Part shown: in pieces, positions 50,820-63,608 of the stretch
Position numbering within the stretch: position 1 is the stretch's first letter
How the letters are laid out: each line of letters opens with the position of its first letter
Assembly (NCBI GenBank): GCA_013365365.1
Contig: JABVXU010000255.1
Coordinates: forward strand, 1 to 64,000
Direction: 5' to 3'
Length of the DNA stretch: 64,000 nt
Source of the DNA: Cruorifilaria tuberocauda
Lineage: Eukaryota > Nematoda > Chromadorea > Rhabditida > Onchocercidae
Notes under the pieces: model-generated
The model's database searches: none
What the model was told of the DNA's origin: nothing
The model's input: only the letters and a program-made list of their open reading frames with translations
Program-made: the position numbers and the translations under genes

Positions 50820-52574
50820 AAAAATTAATTACTAAATTTCCATTTCCTATTATTGTTTTCTTTTTTTTAAATAAAAAGTTTTCACTTTGTTTTCTCTTTT
50901 TTTTTGGAAAATATGAACAATATGAATGGGAAAATAACATTTTGATTATACGAATTGAAATATTTTCAAAATTTTTAAAATAAAATTTATGAGACATAAA
51001 TTTCCTGGCAATTTATAAAAATTCTGAAAAAACAATTTCCTTTTTTTCATAGTGAATTCAAAACTTTTCCAAAAATGGAAAATTCTGCAAATCATTGTTA
51101 TACATTTAGTACAGTTGGATTTCTTTTCCGATTTCATATGAATAATTGGCTCTCTTCCGGAATAAATGATCAAACAAAAAATAATAATAACTTTTCATTT
51201 TATATTTAAATGAAATAATGAAATGGAAAATTGTATTTGATAGAGTGAAAGCATTAAAAAGGAAAGAAAAAGGATATTTGAATGGTAAATACTTCTTATA
51301 AAGTATGGAATGATTTTAATATTTCGATTAAATATCATCTAAAAATAATCAGATTTTGCACTTCGAACTTATATAATAAATAATTTGATAATAATATTAT
51401 CATATGCAACTAACTGATATGATACACGGAATATATCAGTTCAACTATTAACAAAATATCATGTAATAATGTTATGGATGATATTGTATTTTACCATATA
51501 ACTGATATCTCATTCTCAAATGAAGCATAAAAAGTCATAAAGAGAATTTTGGAGTTGTTATCAAAATTTAAATTTGCTTAAATCAGAATGTTGAAAATGT
51601 AAAATAATATGATCGCTAAATTTTGGTTTATTCATTCATTTAAGTTGTTGAAAAAAGAATTTTTAACAGTAATTTATTTTTTTCTGGAAGAAAAAAGGAA
51701 ATAGGGGAAAACTAGAAATTGAAATTGCCTTTTTTACTGTTTGCCATTGTAGCAGTTAAAATTTATGCATTTTTGATTTATGATTTTAATGATAAAAAAG
51801 GATTATAATAAGAAAGAATTAACGAAAGTTTTATGATTTTTCATCCTAATTTTTACAAACATTTACTTCTTTATTTCAATCTTTCATTTTTTCATAGCGG
51901 TAATTTAACTTTAAATTTGATTGTTACTTTCATAAAATTGAATTATTTTACTGAATTTCAATTATTTTCAAAATATGAAAGTTGTATTTATTTGTGAAAT
52001 TATTTTGGTGGACGAATGATTGTTATCAGTGAAGCACTTTTTTTGTTCATCAACTGATAAGTACACAACATCTATCTTATCATCACAAACATTTTTTCCT
52101 ATCCTGAAGTAATTATCACTTTAATGGTTCGTTTTAGTATGTTTCTCATTTTCAACATTTTCCGTTTTAATATACTAGTAAGGAAGAATGAATCATGCAA
52201 CGACGCAAAAATTTTTTGTAAAGAATTTTTGATTTCACTATTGTTTGAGCAAAATTTTTTCCTTCACGACACACTAAGTATGACATTAAGACATATTCAG
52301 GACATGTATAAGTTACTTGAGTAATTTTAATTTATAATATATTAATGATCTAAATGAATATTCGTTCCTAAACGTAATTGATTTATTATAAATGAAATAA
52401 ATTTTAATCACCTAAGACTAAAAGTTTTTTTTTTTTTGGAATTAATATTAATCAGATGACAATTTTTTCTCGTTTTAATTTTTAATATAGAAATTAGATT
52501 TTTGATCTTTAAGTTATATCATTCGTTTGATAATATTTCTGAGAAATTCTGATAATAGTTAGTCTTTTAGGAAA
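50820..52574. other. Intergenic between the two S28 genes
   Basis: AT-rich spacer of about 1.75 kb. A + strand open frame at 52124-52324 is unremarkable. A group of GATA-type sites at 52021-52082 is listed separately. No other gene seen. Confidence 0.5.
52022..52082. promoter_or_regulatory. Cluster of GATA-type (TGATAA) sites upstream of second S28 gene
   Basis: Three sites within about 60 bases: TTATCAGT (52022-52029, reverse of ACTGATAA), ACTGATAAG (52053-52061) and CTTATCA (52076-52082), about 500 bases before the ATG at 52575. ACTGATAAG is the extended site bound by intestinal GATA factors such as ELT-2 in C. elegans. Function here is inferred. Confidence 0.4.
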
Positions 52575-55500
52575 ATGGCACTATTTTTTCAACATTATCC
52601 AATTCTACTATTTCTACTGTTACAAGTGTTAACAGCACAAGTACAAATGATAAGTATTAGTGATAATGCTAGGAAACTTGGTATAGTTCCTCTAATTCGG
52701 AATTCACCTTCTCTAAATACCGTCCGTAATGCATCGGATAATTTACGGATAGCTGCAAAAATAACTGCAACAGAATCGTTTGATTATAACTGGGTTGTTA
52801 AATGGTATCAATCAATGCCGATTGATCATTTCAGTTATCGAAGCGTGGAAACTTTTAAGCTGAAGTAGGTAACATTAAGGTATTTGCCTGTAAAAATTGT
52901 CAAAAAATTTTCTTGAATTTCAGTCTTCATAATTTCATGATTTTACAGTGGCAAAATAAAGAGAAATGCAAAAACACTCCAAGTTTATTTTTTGTAAAAT
53001 TAACAAATTATAATGGAATTATTATCTCTTGAAAGTATTAATTAGTAATTTGAAAAGAAAAAAATTGGTACTTTTTTTTTCGTTTAATTTTTAATACGAC
53101 AGTGGGAAAGAGGTAAAATTTAAAAGTTGAAAAATTATGAACTTTTGCTGAAATTATAATAAATATTGTTGTAAGCAAAGGGTGAGCAATATTATTATAA
53201 TTAATTGCTATTAACTCTCTAATTTTTATTTCCTCAAATTTCTTATCATAAAAATGATAATGTTAACTTTGTTAACAATTGTTCATTATCATTTTTTAAG
53301 AAAAGCAAAAACGTAAATTCCTTATTTTTCAGGTATTTAGCAAATTATTCACATTTTAACTGTAATGGACCGTTGTTTTTCTATGCTGGTAATGAGGGTC
53401 ATATTGAAATCTTTGCGCAAAATACGGTAAATCAGTTTCTCCCATGGTCATATCAATCATTTAATCAGTATTTGTGATTAAAACCGCATATTTTAGTGAT
53501 TATGAATAATAAATCATGAAAATGAATATGCTAAACTTACAATTAATGATAATTAATAGGGTATTATGTGGGATTTAGCACCGTACTTTCATGCTGCTAT
53601 CGTATTTGCTGAACATCGATACTACGGTGAATCAAAACCATATGGAAAAGGAAGTTATATGGTACTGTCATCAATTTGTAATAACATTTATCAGCATTTA
53701 TATGTAACTTTTGCATTAATAATATGAAAGTATCTAAAGCTACAGTAATTTATTTTTTTTTAGTATTGCAGAGAACGAATTGAAATTAGTATATATTATT
53801 AACTGATTTATATCAACTTATGTTTTAAGTTATAGCAGTTTTTAGGATATTTCACGACTGGGATATTTGGATGATATTCAAGCATTGGCCGATTTTGCAG
53901 AATTAATTACGTTCCTAAAAACAAATAAAGAAGAACTTGGCTATTGTCCGGTTGGTACCGAAATACCGGTTATCGTATTTGGTGGTTCATACGGTGGCAT
54001 ACTTGCCGCATGGTTTCGCATGAAATATCCGCATATTGTAGATGGGTAAAATGGTTTTTTCTTTTACATTTAATTAATTTATTATTATATTGCCTGTTAT
54101 TTCATTTTTCGTCTTATAATATTTCATCTATTAAAAAAAAAACGAGAAATTAAATCTGAAGAAAAGAATGAAAGAAGGAAATTATGAGGATATGCGAAGA
54201 AATAGACGTTATATATAAAATCAACAATATTCAAGGAAATTTTATTCATTATTTTGTTTTATTTTCCAAATACGGTATGATTTGAAAGAAATTTACTTAT
54301 ATTTTGGTTATCAGTCGAAAAATAATTGATATTATTTTGAACTCGATCAGATAGATTTACCATATACGTGATTGTAAAATTTTACTCATATATTTGATAT
54401 CGAAATTTCGAGATTTCTGAGTATACTTCAATAATTTATAGATTTGAAAAGATTTGATAAAAACAATTTTTAACAGTGATCTTTTTATGATATTCCAGAG
54501 CTTGGGCATCGTCTGCTCCGTTAAGGAATTTCTATGGAATTAATGTAAATCCAGATCGTGTGAGCAACATAACAGCAAGCATTTATGTAAACAGTGGCTG
54601 TGATCGGAAAGTATTTTCAAAAGGATTTCTCGCAATTAAGAAATTGTCACAAACAGGTAATTCGATTCTTCTAATTTACAATAGACACCACACATATATA
54701 TATTATATATGTTGAAAACACTCATATGAGAGAAAATTTCTGTTTTTTCTAATCTATTTCTTATGTATTATTCATCATCGCATACCGTATTCCAAGTACC
54801 ATATGAAAGCATCAAGTACTGTATGAGATACAGTATTTGACGCTTTAATGCGGTAGTTTACAAGAATTCATATAAATTGAAAAAAAAATTTATCTGACAA
54901 AAATTGAATTATAAAAGGGAAATTTTTTTCCTCGAAATTACTCCCTTTTGACGTAGCTTAAAGAAATTTCACTTATTGCTCAAAAAATGAATTAAGTTTG
55001 TTGCAGAAGAAGGTCAAGCGAAATTAAATCGAATATTTCACGCAAAACCAGGCTATGAAATGAAAAGCCCAAACGATTTCATTGATCTCTATTCCTACAT
55101 TTATTCTGCTATTTTTTATCTGGCTATGAATAATTACCCGTACCAAACTAATTTCTTCACACCTTTACCTGGTTATCCAATTAAGGTCAATAACTATTTA
55201 TTTAAATCTGCAAAGTGGATATTACATCACTAAATATTTTATCAGTTAATTAGCAGTTATATATATTTGTATAATTAAATTTTCTAAATTTGTTATTAAT
55301 TTGAATTTGAGAAAATCTTTCGTACTTTTTCAATTTGTAATTAATAAATTTCATTTTAAATAAATTGCAGGTGTTAATCCCATTTTTAATTTAATAATTG
55401 TGAATTATGACAAATTAACGAATTACAAGAATTTAACTTTTTTTAAAAAAGTAATTCGATAATTTTCCTTTCTATTTCTTTCTTTTTCATTTTTTTTCCA

Positions 55501-57006
55501 GTATGCTTGTCAAAATGCTGTGAAAGCTGAAAGAAATGATGAAGGATTAGCAGAACAATTATACAACATCATTAATGTTTACTATAATTATACGGGACAA
55601 CTTAATTATCATTGTTTCACAAACAATTGCACAACATTACTTATTCAAAATCAGGATGAATATATTGCTTGGAATTGGCAGGTAAATCTATTTACAATAT
55701 TCCTCAGATATTAATATATACAAGTTCTAGTAACAAATTTACAAATACATCACTGTATAGCAAATAATAAAAGTTTGTTTTGATGGGAAAAAGGAGAAAT
55801 AAATAAATCAATAACGTTTATTTAAATAATCTTAAATATCTACTGATTAAAATTAATTAATTTTTTGCAGTGTTGCACATCATTGATGATACAAAGTTGT
55901 GATCGAGGTGGTGAAAATGATTTCTTCTTGAATAGTTGTGATGATTCTGGTAATTCAATTAATGCCGATGTCGAATATTGTACTGAATTATTCAAAGAAA
56001 TTGGTTATAATAGTAATTTTTATAAATTTCAAGATATCATGATACGCTATGGAATAGTTTACAATACGACAAGCAATACTATATTTTCGTTAGTTTATTA
56101 TTCACATGATCAATTTTCATTTTAAGTAAATATATATACAATATTATTTGCACGTAAATTAATTAAATGGATTAAAACTGAAAAAAAAATATAAACCATC
56201 TTTATTTCTTATATTATTTTAGAAATGGTAACTTAGATCCATGGTCTGCTGGTGGTATTTATGAAAATTTACCTGGCGTTACGGATGCAGCGAAGAAAGG
56301 TGTTTATGCTTTTCATATGTTAGATGCGGCACATCACCTTGATCTACGTGCACCCAATACGTGTGATCCGCCATCTGTAACGTATGAACGATTTCAGGTT
56401 CTGTTTTAAGGGAAAAAAGAAATAAAAATAAAATAAAAATTGAACAAATCGTTTATTCTTTTGTAGAATTTGAAAAGATCAAAGCTCAAAAATGACAAAA
56501 ATAACCGAAAATAACACAAAAAAGGAATCGAAATTTAATTAGATCAATTATAGGTTGTAAACATACTAAAATGTTGGATTCATAAAAATTGTACTGAATT
56601 GCCACCACCAACTCTATTACCGGATAATATCGGTTGGCAGGTACCATATAACTGTCAATCCATCAAATACGGTTATCCATGGGGGCATGCAGAACCAAAG
56701 GTTATTTTCGTCCTAACATTCATCCTTTAATTCCTTATCTGTGTAATTGACAAAAGGAACTAACATATAATTCTTCTAGATAAATTTTAATTCCATTAAA
56801 ATCGCATTCTTTCTTCATTATAGAAGTAATCATTATTTCAGGATATATCAAGATGATCATTGTTTTAGGTGATGATGATATTTCAGCTAATTCTAGCAAT
56901 TAAAATTTTTGATATTTTTCAGAAAAGTCGGCAACTAAGAAGTTCTACCTTATTTACTTTATTGGCAACAATATATGCCATTTTCACTGGTCATATAAAA
57001 AATTGA
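52575..57006 (+). CDS. Secreted S28 serine peptidase 2, with C-terminal extension and hydrophobic tail
   Basis: Eleven exons: 52575-52864, 53333-53426, 53560-53661, 53846-54045, 54499-54656, 55007-55185, 55502-55681, 55871-56088, 56223-56397, 56554-56700, 56923-57006; 608 aa, in frame. The signal peptide is [21 protein letters not shown], with a mature pro-like region to about residue 80. S28 motifs: [34 protein letters not shown] (Ser about 210), [17 protein letters not shown] (Asp about 479) and DAAHHLDLR (His about 511/512), so the triad is complete. It is a tandem paralogue of the upstream gene and shares several intron positions, but extends about 75 residues past the usual end, with a Cys/Pro-rich segment and a hydrophobic tail ([18 protein letters not shown]). 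That tail suggests membrane or GPI anchoring. S28 proteins include the Haemonchus contortins, abundant gut-associated proteins of a parasitic nematode. Confidence 0.9.
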
Positions 57007-58200
57007 ACGGAAATTTTCTCTTTCGTTTTTATATTAAAAGCATGTAGCGCTTCTTAAATTTGTTTAAATTTCTAGTAATAAAATTATTTTGCTTTATTTT
57101 CATAAAATAAAATTCTACTTGAACAAATATATGCCACTTTTTAAGATATGTGATATCACCTGCAATTATTTGAAAACGGATAAATTATCCTTCAGATCTT
57201 CTGATATCCCAATACGCAAGTTCCATCGCACGAAATATTCGCAGCATATTTAAACTCATGTAATTGCGTATGCAGTGTCAAATAAGAAAAAGAATTTTAT
57301 TCATATTATAATAAATACAATGCACCCAAAACAAAAACATTTTTTCTTTATTTTTGAAAGAACGGAAAGCACCAAAATGAAGAGGTACAAATTCGAAAAA
57401 TAAGACAAAACAGTTAGATATGCATTTTGTCGAAAAGTTTACGAAATTGAACTGAATAATCAGCATCCTTCGTTTTCCCAATTTTTCTCTATCTGTTTTC
57501 TTTATTTCGTAAACTATATAGTTTTCCATTCAAAAAACTCTGAAGTTCATCACGTAGAAAAAAAAATCCAGCAAATAGACTAATTAAGTTTTTGCAGCAA
57601 AGTTAGATTATTTAAGTATTAATACTAACGCCAAAGAGAAACTGTAAACTAGATTTTGTCAATGATAATCCAAAATTACCAAAAATTTCAAGCATCCTTT
57701 TTTCTTTTCCAGTATACTGATCTGAGAGGTAACCTTTTTGATCAGCTATCATGTGGACGCAATGAATCGCCGGCAGTGATAAAATGATCAGAAGCAACAA
57801 ATTAGTCTTGACAAGAATAATATCAGCACCTACACTTTACCAACACGTAGGAAGTATCCTCAGCAGTGTTCTAAAACTGAGTTTTTACATTACTGTAAAT
57901 ACTGATTATTTTTTACTCAAAGCCCATGTATAATAATAGTAATAAATCATGATAATAATAATATAATAGAAATAATGACAATAATAAACATACGATTTTT
58001 TTGAACATATGTTTTTTTTTTCGCATCGTGGCTATTTTCAGGTCATCAATCCATCGCATTTTTTTAATTTTAAAAAACCAACCTAAAAATTAGTGAAAAT
58101 TTTAAGGAAGAATAAAAGAATAATTTAAACAAGAAGATTTATTGAATCGAAATAATGAATAATAAACTTGAATAGAAATTCTTGATTCATTTAGATCTAC
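57007..58200. other. Convergent intergenic region
   Basis: Between the second S28 gene (+) and the UBE3D-like gene (-). AT-rich, with an AAT/ATA-rich tract near 57925-57990. A minus-strand open frame (57612-57800) reads like a secretory signal followed by a short tail but has no ATG in place. Confidence 0.5.
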
Positions 58201-61200
58201 TTAAATAAAACACTTGTAAGTGATACCAAAACATACGTAAAACTGGCCGACACTTCGTCCTGTCGGAGGTAAAGCTAATGATGATTCAAGCAGCATTTCG
58301 GTTAATTTCATACAACATGTTAATGGTATATCTAATATACCTACACTTGCGTCTTCACCGTTCGCACGTGGATCCGTTTTAGCTGATTCGGAGTCGAATA
58401 TCTTAAATTAAATTTAAGTTTTTAAATTTTGTAATGAGAGAGAATTTGAAACTACAAGACATAAAACATTAATTTATCAAATAATTCTTCTTTTATTAAA
58501 ATGCAGATGCTGCTTATGTGTTCTAGCAAATGTTCTCATCAGAAATATTGCAAATCAAAACATTAGTTTAAAATAATTTGAAAAAAATACAGCACTTGCA
58601 ATACTTGAAATGAAATATTTAGGTCCTTCCAATTCATACCTTGTAAAGCATCTTTAGCGCTGGGAATGAATAAATTAATCCATCATTTCCAGCTTCAGCT
58701 TCTATCAACTCGCCTTGTGATATCACAACATATGAATCCAATAACCAAATCTTCAGATCAGAATAATTTATTTAAAAAAAATGAAAAAAAAATAGAATCT
58801 CGCCTTTAGTATTACAACAACAACAAAAATCAGTTACCAGTAAATATGGTCGTTTATCGTAAGATCGAAGGACGAGTTTTCCTGATGTCTGTGATTCGCA
58901 CTGATACAGCAACGTCCAGGCAAAGAAATGTTCTAACATACCAAATCTGTTTATGAAAACGTTTCATTATATTTTATTTAATAACTTGAAAAAACCAGTA
59001 ATAAAAGTTTTTGGAAAATTATGAAAGTTATGACCATCATATGAACTCACTATTGTGTAAGTTTCTTGACTAATTTAATTTCGAATACGAAAATTTAGAA
59101 ATGTTATAAATGTGGTGTTTACAACGAAAAGCTTTTCCTTTTCCTGGAAAAATACGACAGAGTAATGAGTGTAATGTTTCCACAATTCAGAAAGGAAAGG
59201 CAGCACACCCTAAGGTAACTGATTAAATTTGGATTGATTATTCATTGCCTACAAAATGGGAAAGCGAAAAATGGAATTCAATTCGTCAACCTACAATATA
59301 ATACCGAAGATTCAATTTACCTAGCATTAATATAAGTTTCTCTGCCACCGGTTGCCATCAAATTGCACATGACATGATGAAACTGTATGATATCATTATT
59401 TTCTGAAAATATTCAGATATTTTATTAAAATAAAGAAAAGGTAACAAGGTGAATGTTTATCGATATTTTAAAATCTCGAGCGATTATTTTTTTCAATCAA
59501 ACCTGATAAACAACTATTGCAAATAGATCAAGTGATATACCCATATTTGGAATTGAGATATACCAATATAAATAAAAAATATATAATCAAAACAATCCGA
59601 AATAGAAATGATAATCACAATTGAAATGAGTCGCACATTATTTCAACTACTGTAATAAACTATGGGCCACATGGGTAAAATGACAGGAACGAACTTTTAA
59701 GAATAACTCCAATTTCCAATGAACATTTGGAGCATAGCACAATATTGGATTCGTCAACGGTCACTGCATTTGGGATAATCATCTGAAGCATATTTATTTT
59801 CCAAACCAGTTTCCCAGTTTTCTTTTCCACAGAATAGCCAAAAACAATGAAATATGGCATTATGAAGTATTATAATACCTCAAAAGAATTCGAGTGATTA
59901 GCAAGAAGTAATGGTGGATGAAAAAACATTTTAGCTTAACTTTGTAAGTTTTCTTTCCTAAGATAATGACAAAAAGGGGAAAGAGGATTTTCGCTAAATG
60001 AAAAATGAGGCAGAAAAATGAATCAACGCAATCATAGCTCCATTTATAAATTCAGAGGATATTAACGAGACAATCAATCTCATTTCTTCTACCTATTCAA
60101 ACTACTCTTATAATTATTATTTCAGGAAATCAACAAAACAGAACTACTTATGATATTTATTTGTTTTTTTGAAACAATTAGTGAACATTATTTTCCCCTT
60201 TATTTCATCATAATAAACTCATTAATATGCACCAAACTTATCTCTGAAACTGTGGAACAAAAAACAAACCTTCCTTAATACCAGAAAATATGAATCTGAC
60301 ACAACAATTCGTTGTTCATTTGGAAGCCACTGTTTCTGTGCATTATCGGCACATATCAAATCTGAACCATGCGCACCATGATGTCTATGAGAATGTGAAC
60401 CAGCACCACATGTATCACGGCAAAAATATTCCATAGATGGTGAAGTATTCAACCAGTCATCCTCCGGCAACGACTGTAATTCCAAACTACTGCAAAAGTT
60501 AAAATTTGTTAGAAAGATATTGATGTTGTGAGCAAATGTCCAGAAAGAGGAAGAGAGGGAGAAAAGTAAGTAGAAAAAAAAAAAGATGACAAAAGGAAGA
60601 GAAAAAAGATAAAAGGTCCAAAAAATAAGCGGTGGAAAACTAAACAAACTCTTTAGAATAATTCAACAAAGTAGCTGAACATTCCGCACATTCCGCTTGG
60701 ACAGGAAATGCTTGAGCATTCTCGATATATTCATCCAGCAGCATTCCAGATAATATACTTACTGCCAACTGATGAAATGTTTTAGGGACTGAAAATGGAT
60801 AAGCGAAATCTAACATAAATATGACGTATTTAAGAATTGAAAATTATCCATAATTACAGAAATTACGTTTACCATGTGAACCTTCTATCATCAGTCAATA
60901 TCTTTTTTGTGAATCTCTTTTATCTTACTGATCTAAAAATGATTTCCTGATAAATATCCACAATTTAAACCAAGATTTTAAATGTATCAAGATACCTAGT
61001 TAATTAGTTGGAATTCACTAAATGAACAAATGAATATTAGATATTAGAGTAATACCTAATGGACATTCACCAACTATGACTCGTACTTTACACATGAATA
61101 ACCGATGATTATCAGCCCACGTAACTGCGCAAACCGAATTTGGATACAAGGTAAGATCACCAAATTTGGCCCAATATGATGGTAACGTTTCGGTGACATT

Positions 61201-62344
61201 ATCATTTCTCTGTTCGACTGTTGAGCTTATTTCGATAGAATGTTCACGAAAATGTACCATTTCTTTTCGTTCCACAGTTTCCTTACTGAAAAAAATGTAC
61301 CAGATGATAATTTTTATTACTGAAATAATATTATTGTACACGCTGAAATAATAATTCTCATATTAATTTATCGTAAACCAAACAAGAGAATGAAAAAGTA
61401 CTGACAATCAACTCTGAAATGGATAGCATATCACACATGTAATATCTCCTCATATCATGTGTTAATGTTTTTTTTTCATATATCTTTTCGTTTTTTTATA
61501 TGTCAATCTCACATAGTTAAACTGTTAAAGAACCGATTATTCTTAATTACTCGCCATATTAGATGGATAACGAAAGATGTATCCCATTCTTCAAATTCAT
61601 TACTTGAATCTTTCGGGACCTGAATCGATTAACATAAGAGAGAAAGATAGGACGCGATATGTGATCTTCAATAGAAGAAAAAAGATATGAGAACAGAAAA
61701 GAGGAACAAAAGAGAGAACAAGAAAATGAAGTTTTAAAGAAAGAGATAAAAAGAAAAAGTTGTATATCATCAAATATTTAGGAAGTCAATTTTTAAATCT
61801 TAGAATTAAAAATTATTAATTAATGATCTTGAAAAATTAATTCTAACAAATAAGTGATAGAGGAATAATTAGATAAAAATTACATGACGAACAATCTATC
61901 AAACTTTCAATTATATAAAACTGAAGTAAGAAATAAGAACTGATAAGGTGATGTTAACTGGCAAGGTAATATTACATTTTTTCTGCTCTCCTTTCTCTGT
62001 ATACTATTATCAAGAAATGTACGACTCGTAAAGTTTAACCATTTTGAAACATTTCGGTATGAAATGTTAAAATACATAAACTGAAGTAATTATTACCAAA
62101 GTAATATTAATTATTACTTTGGTAATAATTAATAGTTTAAGATGAGCTAAAAATGACAAACATCGCTCCAAACAAAAATTATTCTATATTACCTTTGTGT
62201 AATTTTATTTTGTACTTGTTGATTACTACTACAGCTTGTTCCATTATCATCCGGTAGTGGACAGTCTAGGAAGAGTGACGCAAATTCACTTCGTGGTTTT
62301 AATTCAATAAGGAATGACCGTGTCTGCCAACTTTTCAATGGCAT
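58201..62344 (-). CDS. UBE3D: UBE3D-like (HECT-like E2-binding) protein
   Basis: Exons (descending): 62344-62216, 61619-61551, 61281-61056, 60788-60650, 60489-60282, 59782-59695, 59402-59321, 58946-58838, 58750-58640, 58401-58201; 453 aa, in frame. The start ATG (MPLKSWQTRSFLIEL) follows a TATTTTCAG acceptor at 62351, possibly a trans-splice site. The order of motifs follows human UBE3D, a ubiquitin E3-type protein that binds the E2 UBCH10: an N-terminal beta-rich region, ECAECSATLLNYSKD with SLPEDDWLNTS, RIVVSDSYFL (human DSFFL), VLCSKCSLEIG (human ICKRCKVMLG), FGMLEHFFAW, and a C-terminal domain ending in GRSVGQFYVCFGI. An unusual Cys/His-rich insert (CGAGSHSHRHHGAHGSDLIC) lies between the conserved blocks. 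Ubiquitin-ligase activity is known for the human protein and inferred here. The first donor (GTACAA at 62215) was chosen to keep phase; a nearby GTAAT would break it. Confidence 0.75.
62088..62130. repeat. 19-bp perfect inverted repeat with 5-nt loop
   Basis: Arms 62088-62106 and 62112-62130 are exact reverse complements, each containing ATTACCAAAGTAATA, around the loop TTAAT. The repeat lies in the first intron of the UBE3D-like gene. It could be a small hairpin or the remnant of a MITE. Confidence 0.85.
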
Positions 62345-63470
62345 ATTCTCCTGAAAATATAACATCAAATTTATTTAAACGTGAAAAGATTTGCAAGTTT
62401 GTATATTTCTCCATAACACGATTATCATAGATATTTTCACCGTTATAAATTAATTGATATGTGATATTATTGTTAAACCAACGTGAAATAATAAAATATT
62501 GTTCAACATTATTAGGTGCTCACTGGTTAACAGTATTCGGAAAAATGAGCTCGTTAGTCGAAAAATATTACAGAAATAAATAGCATCAAAACTTCATACA
62601 TTTCTACTTACTTAAATATTACTTTAAGAACAAAATAATAGGGCAGGATGTTGAAAAATAAAGTAAGCATGCATGCAAACATCACTTCCACTTCACGAAT
62701 TTAGTAATTAAGAAACAAATAATAACTGAGTAATAAGAAACAAGTAACATAAATTACTGCTGAATAATTTATTTTACTCATTTTACTCAATTAACTTAAA
62801 ATAGCTTATCATTTTTCTCTATAACTTGATATATAATTCATTTACGATTAACTGAATCAAAAATACTAAAACCACGATTGTTCGATTTCTCGATCACGTG
62901 AAAAAAGAAAGGCAATTTCTTGTTAATGTAAGACGTATGAAGCAATTTAAATCATCACATTACATTGATGGATCCGAAAAAAGAAAATCGATATTGAATT
63001 TTTCAATGAAACGTGAAATGTCAAAGAATCACAGAAGAAGGGACCGATTCGGAAAACGCGAAACGTCTGGGAAAGCGTTGATTACATGATGACGTCGTCA
63101 ACGTGACGAAATAGAGAATAGAGTGGACGAGAGAAGAGTGACGTGTGACTGGGTGAGATGTGTTAATGTTAGAGGTGAATGACCAATGGGAAGAAGTTGA
63201 GTGTTCAGTAGAATGACGAGAATCGATGATTCAATTCAGCTTTTTATACCATTTTTATGCCATTCCATTTATTTGAATTAAGTAAATTTATTAATTTAAT
63301 TTTGATTTCATTATAGATTAAAAATTCAATGATTGATAGAAAAATATTGTTAATCGATTTGGAATGAATAATATGAAATAGTGGCAATATTTGGATTATT
63401 GATAGATTGCTGCTACTGCTGCTAATGGATATCTATCATTTATTATTATCATTTTCATTTTGCATCCGAA
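62345..63470. promoter_or_regulatory. Divergent promoter region with CRE/UPRE-like motifs
   Basis: Spacer of about 1.1 kb between the UBE3D-like gene (-) and the gene starting at 63471 (+). Within 60 bases it holds TGACGTCGTCA (63090-63100), ACGTGACG (63101-63108) and TGACGTGTGAC (63139-63149), which match the TGACGT core bound by CREB/ATF and XBP1-type bZIP factors. This patch is also less AT-rich than its surroundings. A basic + strand ORF at 62898-63089 overlaps it but lacks other support. Confidence 0.4.
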
Positions 63471-63608
63471 ATGTTGTTCACCGTTTTGGCATGGTTTATG
63501 GTATTTTGGAGTACCATTAATTTATTGGATTATTTCTTTCGCTCATTTCGTTTACCCAAATATATGGCATTTGTTGAGCGATATGAATTAGTTGTTACAC
63601 TTTTTCAG
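63471..63608 (+). CDS. First exon of a membrane protein, possibly site-2 protease (MBTPS2-like); continues past window
   Basis: ATG at 63471 opens 46 codons: a hydrophobic segment (MLFTVLAWFMVFWSTINLL) followed by DYFFRSFRLPKYMAF and ERYELVVTLFQ, then a GTTATT donor at 63609. The rest of the window is intron-like. The layout, a first membrane segment and then a short loop leading to a Leu-Val-Val-Thr-Leu-Phe strand, recalls the N-terminus of metazoan site-2 protease, the Golgi metalloprotease that releases ATF6 and SREBP. The active-site HEXXH would lie outside the window, so this call is tentative. Confidence 0.35.

Noticed and set aside
62195..62215. Donor GTAAT at the end of the first UBE3D-like exon
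   Set aside because: It leaves phase 2, which forces a stop in the next exon; the GTACAA donor keeps frame.
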